64,000 bases of DNA from Caenorhabditis remanei (Eukaryota; Nematoda; Chromadorea; Rhabditida; Rhabditidae): positions 13,268,001-13,332,000 of the forward strand of contig NC_071329.1 in NCBI RefSeq assembly GCF_010183535.1, written 5' to 3'. A model generated the notes under the pieces. It did not search any database. It was not told the origin of the DNA and was given only the letters and a program-made list of their open reading frames with translations. Every line of letters starts with the position of its first letter. Positions within the stretch are counted from its first letter, which is position 1. The translations under genes and the position numbers were made by a program. Shown here piece by piece: positions 10,910 through 22,224 of this stretch.

Positions 10910-11614
10910 AGAGAAGTGTGGGGGTGTATTTGGGTGCGTTTTAATTTCGCATGCTGCGCTCTCTCACTCTCTCGTCGGTTAGACGTTTCTCTGCGCTCTC
11001 TCACTCTCACACACTCTCTCACCCTCTCTCTCGTTTCTCTGCTCCCTCCACTCTCTCACCCACTCTAGCTTCTCTGCTCCCTCCACTCTCTCACCCACTC
11101 TAGCTTCTCTACACCCTCCACTCTCTCACCCACTCTAGCTTCTCTGCTCCCTCCACTCTCTCACCCTTTCTCGTTTCTCTCCACTCTCTCACTCTCTCAT
11201 GGTTTTTTACTTTTTTTTTTGTAGGACCCGATCCCCTAACCCTGTGTGTGTTGACTCAGAGCACAACCCTTGTGCTAAGTGTGTAAACCAAATCAGAGGG
11301 GTAAATGTGGTAGACATAGTGAGGGGCCTCGGGCGTCGGGAGGGGAGCCGGGAGGGGGAGAGGGGGCAAACATGAAGGATAGTGTGTGGGGGGAAGGGGG
11401 AGGATGACGTCAGAGGGGGAGACGGTCGAAGGGGGAAGCGTTTAAGTCTGAGCAACGATTTCTCTGAAATTATTTAATTACTTATTTCGTTAATTACTTA
11501 TTCCGTTAATTAAAAAACGAATATTTTCGAAACTAAATCTGTCAAATCGTTTCGAGACCCAAGTTTCAGAGTATACGGTATCTCTGAAAAATGCGTCGCG
11601 CGCGGCGTCCGCGT
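10910..11614 (+). repeat. Left terminal inverted repeat
   Basis: This is the inverted partner of 30637-31346. The outer ~500 bp match almost base for base. The inner part has several substitutions and one block of about 25 bp that differs (around 11430-11455 against 30795-30825). It contains the 35-bp tandem repeats and a GC-rich purine block (11335-11440). No protein-coding gene is supported in it. Confidence 0.93.
11040..11185 (+). repeat. 35-bp subterminal tandem repeats
   Basis: About four copies of a 35-bp unit (core CTCCCTCCACTCTCTCACCC, then ACTCTAGCTTCTCTG) lie inside the TIR, flanked by simpler CACTCTCTC runs. The same array, inverted, is at about 31070-31215. Subterminal repeats often serve as transposase or replication-protein binding sites; that role is inferred here. 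Confidence 0.8.
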
Positions 11615-12011
11615 AATTGATATATTCAAAATCTATTTTCAAATTCCTTCTTTTTCAAATTTTTGTACTTTTTCAATTTTCTTCTTTCTTCTAAGACGTG
11701 TCCTTGTGTTTACTGAGAAATGACTAACGGAAAACGTCTGGGTCTCGTACTCCCTCTACTAAAAGCCCTTACTTGACTTTTTTGCCATTTCTACCTTCTT
11801 GACTTGGGCGCTTGTCGAAAAAATGTATGTATTGCTGCTTATTGAATCCTACTATTTTCAATTATTCGTCTGTATGGCATGTATCAAGCGATGGATGTTT
11901 TATTAAAATAAGTTTTTATTAATAAATATATTATATATAAAATCTTTTTTGTAAAAAAAAAACTAAAAGAAACTGGAAAAAAGAAAAGTTAGAAAAATCA
12001 ACAAAAACTTC
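11615..12011. other. Maverick left non-coding segment
   Basis: This lies between the left TIR and the helicase stop codon. It is AT-rich, with TTTATT runs near 11910-11930 that would read as AATAAA polyadenylation signals for the minus-strand helicase. No gene was seen. Confidence 0.5.
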
Positions 12012-13772
12012 TTAGCTGGCCTTCCTTTTCCTCATCTGAGTCACGGCGTCTCTAGCATGGGACGCTACTTTCCAGTTTTCCGGCTCCACGTGTGAGATTC
12101 TACATAACTTCAAGGACCGTGCCCTCGAGAGCGCCGTATACATGAGGCCTGGCATAAACAGGCCTCTAGAGTGCACTACGACGCCGTCGACAGTACGGCC
12201 TTGAGAGTTATGTATGGTCATTGCCTCCGCTTCTCGGATGGGGAACTGTTTAAACCAAAAATAGTCGTTGTCCCTCTTCTGGATGCGAAAGTGGGATCTT
12301 TCCATGATGACGTTGTTGACTTCGGGAAAGCTGAAATTCGAAAATTTAATAGATTTATATAAAATATTATCAACTCACTCAATCACCAGAGTATTGGGAT
12401 AAATTTTCTTGATTCTCCCAATCGCCCCGTTGACTAGCTTCCTCCTCTTGTCGATGGTGGTGACAAGAGTCACCTTGCATCCGGGGGCCAGAGTCAATGG
12501 TCTGGCCCATCGACTCGTTTCGATCCATTCTTCCACTTTTTCAGCCTCATTCCTCTCCACCTTCAACCAGCGCATTTTAATCGAGTCGGGCATCCTGGCT
12601 ATTCTCTGAATATTAAAATATGAGTATGTTACAATAAGAAAAGAAAAAACTCACGAATTCATTTAAACGGTCCACAGTTTCGTTTTGTGGGGCCAACATA
12701 ATAAATTCCTTCTCGGGCCAGGATGCCCTCAATTCATCCAACTCCTCGAAAAGCCCTCCGTGAGTGGTATCCCTGACTCTACAGAATCGCTTAAAAAACG
12801 TTTCTGTTTCATCAGGAATTTCGTCCTCACGGAGGGCATTCAAGTGTTTAGCATCTTCTTGTTCCTCGACGCGTACGTTTTTGTGGAGTCTCATCATTCT
12901 AAAGAGACCCCACAGGTTTTCGGTGACGCATGGGTAGCTGGCGTCCCGAAGAGCTTTAAACTCGAGCGGGAGAGCTGAAAATTAAATTTTTTTTTTCAAA
13001 TTTTAAAGTCAAGAAATTTCGAAAGTTTGAAATGTTGTATAACTAACCTTCATAAACCGCTCCGTGGGTAACGGGTTCCAGCTGGAGGAGGTCGCCAAAC
13101 AGTACCATCGAAATCCCTCCAAATGGTTTTGCTGATCCTCCCCGACCCAGCTGCATATGAGCTGACATTTGGTGAAACAGCAATGACGACACAAGGCTAA
13201 TTTCGTCCACAAATGCCACTCGGACTCCCTCAAGAGTAATCTTGAGGGTTTTTCTCATGCGCGGGGTTGGGGCTGAAAACGCCTCCTCGTCGTTTATCTA
13301 GAAATTTTTAAAATGATTTTCTTTAAATAAAGTATCTAAGTTTAAAATTTTTCAGAATTCCAATAATCAAAAAGTTAAAAATTGAATAAAATCTTACTGG
13401 AATACTGAGTGCTGAGTGGATAGTCCTTCCGGCTACATTCAAGGCCGCGGTGCCTGTCGAGGCCATCGGAAGGCATGCCTTTGGACACTTGAAAAACTCA
13501 TTGGTGTCCTCCTGTAGGGCTCGGAAAAGGGCGGTTTTTCCAGTTCCCGCTGGCCCATATACATAAATATAAATGGGCTTCTCCTAAAGAAAAATATATT
13601 GGTACAGGTGAAAAGGAGGAGGGAGAGGGGAGAGTAAACAAACCTGGATGGTGGCGAGAAGGCTTCGGTAGTGGTTTCGAATATTTTGTTGGGTAATATT
13701 CAAAACAACCATTTGTGGGAGATATGGGGTTGTTGGCGCATTGAAGAGAGGGAAGGTTGAAGTAACGGACAT
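12012..13772 (-). CDS. PIF1-like superfamily 1 DNA helicase (Maverick-encoded)
   Basis: At least six exons, with introns near 13629-13584, 13397-13298, 13050-12975, 12654-12607 and 12378-12331. Start ATG at 13772 (MSVTSTFPLFN). Helicase motifs in order: Walker A YGPAGTGKTAL; TIHSALSIP (motif Ia); VAFVDEISLVSS (Walker B); GGISMVLFGDLLQLEPV (motif III, the PIF1 GGD-Q-P pattern); LAPGCKVTLVTT; AEAMTIHNSQGRTVDGVVVH (motif V); YTALSRARS (motif VI). All catalytic residues are present, so it should be an active ATP-dependent helicase, probably helping replicate the element. The protein is about 480-500 residues, short for PIF1, with little N-terminal extension. It shares the intron-rich, somewhat GC-richer style of the neighbouring polymerase. 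Confidence 0.85.
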
Positions 13773-14272
13773 GATGAGCGGAGAGCACGAAAGCACGAAC
13801 TTGGCCTTTAAAATAGAGTATGAAAAACAAAAAAATAAATTGAAAAAATAAACTCTAAAATAAAAAATGGTACAATGATGCTTCGCGACTGATAGAAGTT
13901 GATGATAGTTGATAGATGGGCTGCATTCTCAAAGGGTTGGACCTTATAATTGCGATGTGTCATTCTTTCGTTGGTTAACTGTAGAAAAATTAGTCATATA
14001 AAACGGAAACATTAAACTTTTTGACCCCGTGTGAAACGGGTCCTTATAATTGTGCTGTCATTGGTTGAGTGTAGAAAAATTAGTCATCCATAACGGAAAC
14101 ATTAAACTCCCTGTAAATTTTAACACGTCTTTTTCATATTCAAAAAAAAACCTTTATTCAGACAAAAAAAAAAGAAGAAGATGAAAAATATATATATGTT
14201 TATGTGTTTGTTTACAGAACACTTTCAATTATAAAAGAGAAAAAGAGAGATGGTCGGTATGCTTTCAGGCAA
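13773..14272. promoter_or_regulatory. Helicase upstream region with ~100-bp direct repeat
   Basis: Two direct copies lie at about 13937-14017 and 14038-14114, sharing CCTTATAATTG, then TGTAGAAAAATTAGTCAT and AACGGAAACATTAAACT. They sit just upstream of the helicase start and downstream of the small Zn protein, so they are probably duplicated promoter modules of the minus-strand helicase. A polyadenylation-type AT-rich run lies near 14140-14170. Confidence 0.6.
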
Positions 14273-14865
14273 TCACAGATTGAACTCCTTCTTAACCGTT
14301 GGGATTTCAAGCTGGAAGAACTTGATCTGGCGCTGAAGGTTGAGATGGTGTCGACAGACCGTACACAAAGCCAATGCTGAAAACAAAATAAATAAATACA
14401 CGAAAAATCAAAACTTAGATGGATGAAAATAAATTAAAAACTTACGGATTTGGACCATTCCTGTCTTGACTACTTCCACCTGGCGCTCCGAGTTGAATTG
14501 TTTGCAGGGATTACAGATATTGAAGACGAGAGCTCCTGGTTCCTTGAAAAGATATTCCGGCTTCACAACAGCGTTTGTCTCGGATGGGATCACAGCATCC
14601 TTTGCTTTCGCTTTGAGCCATTCCTGAAATATTTAAAAAACTATTTCATATAACAAAGTAAATAAATTACCATTTTTCTGGCGGTCCCGTCATCTTCTCC
14701 CTCTTTCTCCTCTCTCTTTCTCTTTAATGGAGTCCTCGGTGCGTGGACGATTTTCTTGATTTGGTCGGAAATGGCACCTTCGATCTTGGTTGGTTTATTT
14801 TTGTAGGCTTTTGGAAGGTCCTTAACGGCTTTGGTGTTTTCATCGGAGGAGCGGACATGAGACAT
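14273..14865 (-). CDS. Small Maverick protein with CxxC pairs
   Basis: Three exons (14865 to about 14672, about 14623-14446, 14376-14273) encode about 155 residues. It starts MSHVRSSDENTKAVKDLPKA, has a basic stretch (TPLKRKREEKEGE) and two CxxC pairs in the second half (FNICNPCKQFNSE and LALCTVCRHHLN), which could bind one zinc. It ends TVKKEFNL. A CTGTAG acceptor lies just before the start. I do not recognise the family. Its place beside the polymerase, transcribed divergently from it, suggests a role in replication or transcription of the element; this is inference. Confidence 0.7.
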
Positions 14866-15502
14866 TTCTTCTACAGAAAAGAGAATATTCAAATTTATTT
14901 TTGAGAGAAAAGAAGAAAAAGAAAGAAAAAAAAAGTGGCGTGAAAGGGAGAGCGGTGGAAAAACCGACCGCACAGTAAGAAGAAAAAATAAAGAAATGAA
15001 TGAAATGAGTGATAAGAGTCAGAAGTGGGCGGAGCTTAACTAATTTTCAGGGATTATTACACAAAATGGATCATGGATAATCAATTAGGATAATTATTAC
15101 ACAAAATGGGCTAATAATGGAGGTAAGCCTGGCACGAAATGGTACGAAGGGGTATCGGAAATCAAAACATTACACAAAAATTTGGCCCTCTTGTGGCTCC
15201 CTCATTCTTTCACTTTTTGAATGTAGATGGTTGGTGACGACCCTTTATTAAAGTTGAATATAAAGCTTTCCACTTTTTTCGATTGTTTTGTCGGCTGCGG
15301 TTGTGCAAAAACCATACTTTCGTTTCCCATTGTGGAACTTATCTGAATTTTTCCAATTTATTTTTCATTTTTTAGTAAAAAACTCACCATTCCATTTTGA
15401 TTGAAGTTTTCTTGCGTGACAAAATATCCAGTATTATCCTCGTTCATAACCTTCTTTGGAGCTGATTGAATCATTTTTTCAGTATTCTCGTCGTACTTCA
15501 AG
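14866..15502. promoter_or_regulatory. Divergent promoter with repeated ATTATTACACAAAATGG
   Basis: The region separates the Zn-protein gene (minus) from the polymerase (plus). ATTATTACACAAAATGG occurs at 15053-15069 and 15093-15109, exactly 40 bp apart, with a weaker ATTACACAAAAATT at about 15171. A related TTTTTACACAAAATTTG lies near 29318, upstream of the last small plus-strand gene. These may be element-specific promoter motifs. Confidence 0.55.
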
Positions 15503-18500
15503 ATGGAAATTCAACAAATTCTGAATGATGTGCTCGATCAAGTGGTGGAGGCGGAAATGGAGGAGTTGCGAAGCGGACTCGTGAGTGAAATGAACTTATT
15601 TGTGGGGTTTAAATAGTTTTTATTTATTAGGTACAAGTGGGCGGAGCTTCCCTGAAAGAACTCACGAAGGTGGTCCGTAGACCTGAAGGCCCCTTCCGTG
15701 ATATTGTGACTCATGTCACGATGAAATTGGGGGTCCCCCGAAACATTATTCTCCATCCCCAGGGTCCTGAATTGTTCGCTCAGGCCTTAATAGACCTGAT
15801 GAAGAAGCACGCCCCCTCTAGAGCTTCCACGACCGACCTTCATGTCGGCGTAACTATTTTTTCTGATAGTTTAGTGGAGCATATTGGCCTCCCTCTAAAA
15901 CCAATAGGAAGAGTGACAGTAGATGACATTGTCTTCAACATGGAGAGAATGAGTCAATCCAGTCGCTCTCCATTGGAATTAGACGTCCCCGAACTGTCGG
16001 TGATGTTGACATATGTCACACCGGCAGTGGGTTCTGGAGACGTTCCCCCTGAAGTTTCTCCGAAATCAAAGCGAGGACGTAAGAGAAAGTTTGACACTGA
16101 AAAACTTCTCGAACTAATTGCTTTCGAGAAACAAAAAAGGGCGGAGGAGGAAACTAGAGAGGAGGCGAGGGTAGAAAGGGAAGAGACCCGCGCGGCAAAG
16201 TCGAAAAAGAGGAGAGGAGGTTGCCCTTTCCTCGATGACGAAGCGGGGTGCTCTGATGATGGAGATGATGAAGAAGTCGAAAAAGAGGGAGAATTCGACG
16301 ACTTCCTGGATGATGAAGAAGGAGACTATGATATGGAAATGTATGAGAGAAGGGAAATTGATGATCAAGTTCTCGGAGAAATGGAGGAAAAAAGAGGGGA
16401 AGAAGAAGACGCGGAGGAGGAGGGAGAACAAACAATTGAAGAAGAAGAAGAAGATGAAGATGCGGACGTGTCGGCTCTTGGACGAAAAGGAGCAACAAAT
16501 GTTTTGCAAAATAAAGGTATTGACAAATTCTAAAATTAATTGTTGAAAAAACTAACTTTATTACAGTCTCCAAAAATTGTCTCCCTCATGCCCTTCTTCA
16601 AGCTCTGTATCACTCCATTTGGAAAGAGAAGAAAACCTCGGTGGCCCTCTACAATTACAAATGTAGTGTGCGGAAAAGTGACAGCAACCCTAATCGATTC
16701 AGATGGATTTTCGAAACTGTTGAGGATATGAAAAAGGTAATTTATTTCTGTTGAATACTCGGGAAACTATTTTTATTTTATTTTAGAAAGCTGGCGTGAC
16801 CAAATCCGAAAACTTTGGTTATCTGGATATCAAAGCCTTCCAAGAAACAGTCTTCAAGAACTACAAGATCCTCGTCTTCGAGCAGAACTCCACTCTCCCC
16901 TTTTTCAAAGGGGACTACACTGGCGAGAAGAAGATGTTGGTCTTGTATCTCTCAAATGGTCATTTCCGTGCTGTTAGAAGTGTGTGTACCCTCCTGGACA
17001 CCCTGTATTATTGCGGCAAGTGCGACGCAAAATTCAGGGATGCGTCCTCACACTATAATTGCAAGTTGATCCACAGGAAATGTGGCAAGAAGAACTGTCC
17101 AAAAGCGGAAGATGATAAACCAGTTGTGTGCGAAAAATGCCAAGTCAAGTTCCCCTCGGAGGCATGCTTCGAAAACCACCTTCAGAAAGGTAAACAAATG
17201 AACATAAAGGGGGAGTCTAACTATTTGTTTTTAGGGCCACGAGGAGGAAAAAGTAGGTGCGACCACACTAAGTTTTGTAAAAAGTGTGAAATGCCCTACT
17301 TCCGCAACAAAAACTCCAGACCTCACGAGTGTGGTGAAACCTTCTGCCACAGATGTCAGATAATGAAGGGTGAAATTCATCACTGTACGATGACAGTCAG
17401 TGAGAAGAATGAGAAGAGACTCAAGCGGACGTACTTCTACTTTGACATTGAGGTTTGTGTACTCTTATATTGGTCAGAAAATAATAGAAAATTTTCAGAG
17501 TAAGGCTGTGGAGGAAGGAGAGCAGATCCCGATCGTGTTCACTGGGGTAAGATGTTGCCCAGAATGTTCTTCTACAATCCCCAAAACCGTGAAATATGAT
17601 GGTACGAAGCCGGAAATTAGAGATGCCACCGACACTTGTGCCAGATGCTCACCAAATGGACGCATAAAGATAATCGAGAGCATCTATTACGGTAACAGAG
17701 ATCTGGATTGTAAGTCCGAAATTGGACAATTCGTGATCTCTGAGGAGAACAAAGGGTCGACACTCGTTGCCCACAACATGTCTGGGTAAGTGAAATATGA
17801 AAAACTTTCTAATTTTCATTGAATTTCTTTCAGATATGATGGTCAATTCATACTTCAAAGCCTCATCGCCTCCAACAAATCCGCACCGGAAGTATGCCTG
17901 GATGGTACGAAACTGATTTATCTGAAACACAATGGTGTCCGGATGGTCGATTCAATGAAATATCTCCCGATGAGTCTCGCCACAATGGGAAAAACGTTTG
18001 AAGTGGATTCTCTGAAGGGGTAAGTATTTACTTTTCTTGAAAAAATATAGAAAAAACTTTTCCAGAGATTTCCCAATCAAGTTTATAAAAGAAGAAAACT
18101 ATGATTATGAGGGAGATCTCCCGGCAAACGAGTACTATACACTGGACAACAAGTCGTCGTCTGAGAGAAAACGTATGGAGAAGGTACTCGCTGAGGAAAG
18201 AGAGGAATATAAGGCATCCAACAAGAAGTTCAACTTTTGTGAAGAGTTGATCAAGTACTGTTATAATGATGTGTATATCCTCGCCACATCAATGACTACT
18301 TTCCTGAAGGCCTTCGAAGAGTTGACAGATGTCTGTTTGTTAGAGGTTGGTTCTTTCCCCGTCTATTTCTCCACTCTCTCACCCAAACATATGGTTACCC
18401 CCTTCCCGCACTTTCCCCTCGCAACATGTGTGTTTTCTAACTGTCTGCGTTTCTTACAGGAGTCGGTCACTATCGCTTCGGCCGCGATGACCACTTTCCG

Positions 18501-20755
18501 ACGCAATCATCTCCAAAGAAAGTTCCCAATTGTGTTGGACGTCAAACCATCCGCCTCCTACAATGCTTCCATCAAGAGCCAAAAGTATTTGGCATGGATT
18601 GGACATAGGGATGGAGTCCAAGTGGAAATTTCCTCGACTTATGGAGAAAAGAAGATTGGAAAATACCGAGTTGATGGCTTCATTGACAAATGTGAAAAGT
18701 ACCCGGAAGGAAAAATAATTGAATTCAATGTGAGTCTGAATTTTTTCTTCAACATAATTTACTTTTTGTTTAGGGGTGTTACTGGCATGCCCACTCGTGT
18801 TCGTTTGCTGATGACTCAATGATTGGCGACATGACAGGCGAAGAGGTTCGAGAGAGGGATCGAATGAGACTGGCCGAACTGAAGGAAAGTGGATATCCTG
18901 TGGAGGTCGTTTGGGAGTGCGATGTGGACGCGGAGCTCCGAAACACCCCGGAAATGGCTGATTTTTTCGCGAATCATGAAGTTTCCGTAAGTTTTCAAAC
19001 TTTAAAAATAAAACAAAATTATATTTTAGGGGATCCTCCAAATGGAGAGAGCCTTGGTTGGTGGCAGGACTGAGGTTTTTAGACTGATTGTCGATGATAA
19101 GGGCAAAATTATGAACTTCAACGACGTCATCAGGTATATTTTCCACCTTTTTTATCATAAAATCGTATTTTTCTTCAGTCTATACCCATCCGTGATGAAG
19201 TACTGCCGTTTCCCTGTCGGACCGCCAAATGATGTTCCAGCAAAGGACCTCAAAGTCCCAATGACGACCCCTGAGGATCTGACATTCTCAGGATTCATGT
19301 TGTGCAGGGTTTTGGCTCCTGACGATCTTCGGCTTCCACTCATTGCCGACAAGTCCTGTGGAAAGTTGGTTTTCGGACTCTGCAAAAGTAAGTATTTTCT
19401 TCAAGTTCCCCAAAATTACATTTTTCTTCAGTCTGTATGAGAGAGGAAAACCAAGAAGACTGCCAACACACGGATGATGAAAGGTCATTCACGGGTGTGT
19501 ACACAACCGTTGAACTCCACAAAGCTCTGAGCCTGGGGTACAAAATTTTGGAAGTTTTCCATGTAAGTTGATTTACATTTATTTCTAAACAAAAATTAAA
19601 TTTATAGGCCATCGAATACAAATATTGGGTGGGAAACGACCTCGAGGGCAAGGGAGGACTCTTCACCTCTTATATAAACAAGATGATGGTGGAGAAAATT
19701 GTAAGTTTTTTAATTAAAAACAAATATGAAAAATTTTATTTCAGCATGCTAGTGGATGGCCAGAAAGTGTCGTCACCCCGGAAGAGAAGGAAGCGTTCAT
19801 TGAAGGGTACCGGACCATGGAGGCTATCGAGCTGGATGCCGATAAGATGGAGAAGAACCCCGGAAAGCGAGCCGTCTCCAAACTACTCCTCAACTCCCTC
19901 GTAAGTTTTTTATTGAATTTTAAAAATTCTGAAAGTTTTTATTTTAGTGGGGAAAAACGGCCCAGAGGGTGGATAAGACGAACACGTCAATCATTATTGA
20001 TCCGGCCAAGTTTTATCGTATTCTTTACGATAAAACCGTCGAGATTCAAGACGTGAGAGCCGTCAATGACACCCTCGTCGTCAAGCACCAAAAGAGAGCC
20101 GAATGTCTCGAGAGTCTCCGGACGAGTGCCATGCACATCGCCGCGATGACAACATCCCACGCGAGGCTCCACTTGTATAGGTTGATGGAGAAGGTGGGAC
20201 CAGACAATCTGGTCTATACAGGTAAATTTATAAATTTGAAAATTCCTTCACTAATTTATTTTTTCAGATACCGACTCCCTCATCTACACGGTGCCAGATG
20301 GAGAAGAAGACCCTCTGAAGGAAGATCTGGGCAAATACTTGGGGGACCTCACAAGCGAATTGAGTGGGAAAATGAAGGAATTTGTAACTTTAGGTCCCAA
20401 AACCTATAGTTACAAACAGGAGATGGAAACCGGTGAAGAAAAGGTAAACAACCAAAAAATATATTCATCAAACTTTAAAAAAATTTTCCAGATTTCGCTG
20501 AAAGCCAAGGGATTCACCATGACTTCAGCAGCCGACAAAATCGTCACCTTCGACAATATGAAGACGATGGTTCAGGAAGTCTTGGAGGAGGTCACGCCGA
20601 GGACAGTTCAGAAGGTGCCCCAGTTCACGATGCGGAGGGATCGGGAGCACAATGTCTACGCCCGGGACATTGAAAAACAAATGAAGTACACCTTCAACAA
20701 AAGACGGGTTCTTTCGGACGGTTCAACACTGCCCTTCGGGTATCGACATAAATAA
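15503..20755 (+). CDS. Protein-primed DNA polymerase, family B (pPolB)
   Basis: A long gene of roughly 17 exons with introns mostly of 45-60 bp. It starts MEIQQILNDVLDQ. The N-terminal ~330 residues hold a possible terminal-protein-like region, a basic KRGRKRKF patch, an Arg/Glu coiled stretch and a very acidic tract. A cysteine-rich zinc region follows (YYCGKCDAKF, CGKKNCP, CEKCQVKF, FCKKCEMPYF, CHRCQ). Exonuclease motifs: YFDIE (about 17437), VAHNMSGYDG across an intron (about 17766) and KYCYNDVYIL (about 18255). Polymerase motifs: DVISLYPSV across an intron (19127/19180), LLLNSLWGKTA (19883/19948), YTDTDSLIY (20213/20268) and KAKGF (about 20503). All catalytic acidic residues are present. 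This enzyme copies the element from protein-primed termini. Confidence 0.92.
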
Positions 20756-21158
20756 ATTTTGTATATTTTTTCTGTACATATTTTTTCATAATAAATTTAT
20801 TTTTTCAAGTCCACGTCAAAGTAGTGGGAAAGCAAACAGACACACAGACAGACAGATGGGGGAAGAAGAAGGGTGGTGATGAAATAGTTGAGAGAGGGAA
20901 GGAGGCCGCAAATGCCGCAAAGTGTACTTACGTACTTGCGCGGGGACCGTCTGTAGAGGGGAAGCAAACACACGATGGGGGAAGAAGAAGGGTGATGATG
21001 AAATAGTTGGGAGAGGGAAGCGTCCTTGCGCGGGGCCGGGGACTGGGAGACAGAAAAGATAGGCCATGTCGATTTACGGGACGGCCATCGCATATTTTAG
21101 TGAAATATTGTCGAGAAATGTGTTAATATCGGAAATTATGCAATAAAATGGAAAATTC
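20756..21158 (+). promoter_or_regulatory. Upstream region of the virion gene block with direct repeat
   Basis: An imperfect ~130-bp duplication is visible: ATGGGGGAAGAAGAAGGGT, then GATGAAATAGTTG and GAGAGGGAAG, occur at about 20855-20905 and again at about 20976-21020, each followed by CTTGCGCGGGG. It lies directly before the capsid-side genes and probably holds their promoter. A splice-acceptor-like TTTCTCCAG ends near 21170. Confidence 0.55.
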
Positions 21159-21254
21159 ATGAGTTTCTCCAGTTATCGAAAAATTAATAGAAATTTTTTC
21201 GCATCGAATGGTATGAAAATGAAACAAAAATATTCAAAAAAATATTCATTCATC

Positions 21255-21884
21255 ATGGTTAAGCTAGCTTGGCAGTCTACTATTCTTGTTGTTGGCCCTA
21301 GTGGTCAGGGAAAAAGTACTTTGGCACGGAAAATAGTCGATCAAAGGAATACAATCTTTGATGTGGATAGTAAGATCTGTTTTTGGTACTATGACACGTT
21401 CGAAAGTGTACCCGATTCGATGAAAAACCGGAAAGATATCATTTTACGCGAAGGACTACCAAATCTCGAAGAATTGAAGAAATATAAGAAGGAACAGGCT
21501 ATGGTGGTAATTGATGACTTAATGACGAAAATTGACCAAAACTCTGGAATGGAGCGTCTAGTGTCAGTTTTAGCCCATCACTACGATATGACCGTAATGT
21601 TTCTCCTACACACCATTTTCTATTCAAAAGTGATAAGAAATCTCCGCCTCCAAGCAAGTTATATCATTCTATTCAAGAACAATTCTGATAAATCGAGTGT
21701 CCGGTGTTTGGGTTCCCAGCTTATGCCCGGAGGCTGTAACACTTTTCTCTCCATTTATTCTGACGCTACCAGCCAACCCTATACTTATTTGTTGATCGAC
21801 CTTCACAAAAGTTGTCCTGACCAAATTCGGTATCGTGATAATATACTTCCTGGAAATATTACTCATGTCTACGTCCCGAAATAA
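21255..21884 (+). CDS. FtsK/A32-like genome-packaging ATPase
   Basis: About 209 residues from the ATG at 21255 (MVKLAWQSTI); an in-frame ATG at 21159 would add 32 residues, and I prefer the later start because the family begins close to the P-loop. Walker A is VVGPSGQGKST, Walker B is AMVVIDDLMT, and a conserved HH.YDMTVMFLLHT follows, as in Polinton and virophage packaging ATPases. It drives loading of element DNA into virions. It is intron-free and its last 20 bases overlap the next gene. Confidence 0.88.
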   Translation: MVKLAWQSTILVVGPSGQGKSTLARKIVDQRNTIFDVDSKICFWYYDTFESVPDSMKNRKDIILREGLPNLEELKKYKKEQAMVVIDDLMTKIDQNSGMERLVSVLAHHYDMTVMFLLHTIFYSKVIRNLRLQASYIILFKNNSDKSSVRCLGSQLMPGGCNTFLSIYSDATSQPYTYLLIDLHKSCPDQIRYRDNILPGNITHVYVPK

Positions 21885-22224
21885 CTATCCCCAGTGGGAT
21901 TTGAAGACTTTTAATGAAATTATGGCTCTTTCGGCAACTTCTGACAAAAATGCCCGTATTGCTCTAATAAATGCAATTCCGGACCAAAAGCTAATTTGTT
22001 TGGTAGAGTTGGTTTATAATGTTTTGAAAGGAAATGTTCAAATATCTCAAAAGAATGTCCGTCGTCTTCAACGTTATTCTACCGACTTGAGACGCCTATC
22101 AACCCTTCGAAATATTGACGAAACTCGTCAGTTTCTAATTCAAACTGGTGGTACACCAATTGCTGTCCTTTTGCCAGTTCTAATTTCTGCTGCTTCTTCT
22201 ATTCTGGAACATGTCCTACAATAA
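21865..22224 (+). CDS. Small conserved Polinton protein with hydrophobic C-terminus
   Basis: 119 residues, intron-free, overlapping the ATPase by 20 bases and the next gene by 14. The pattern LKGNVQISQKNVRRLQRYST, then a spaced basic region and FLIQTGGTPIAVLLPVLISA, matches a short protein found in Polinton-like viruses and adintoviruses (GN.pLs..qk..L, then GGfl..Ll). It may be a virion or membrane-active protein; its function is not established. Recognition is from memory. Confidence 0.6.
   Translation: MSTSRNNYPQWDLKTFNEIMALSATSDKNARIALINAIPDQKLICLVELVYNVLKGNVQISQKNVRRLQRYSTDLRRLSTLRNIDETRQFLIQTGGTPIAVLLPVLISAASSILEHVLQ

Noticed and set aside
11207..11455. Pro/Ser-rich open frame in the left TIR
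   Set aside because: It is produced by the GC-rich purine block of the TIR, with no start context or conserved motif. The inverted copy in the right TIR has differences that do not look coding.
16114..16573. Two long antisense open frames across the polymerase N-terminal region
   Set aside because: They are complements of the acidic/purine-rich tract of the polymerase exon and have low-complexity composition without motifs.
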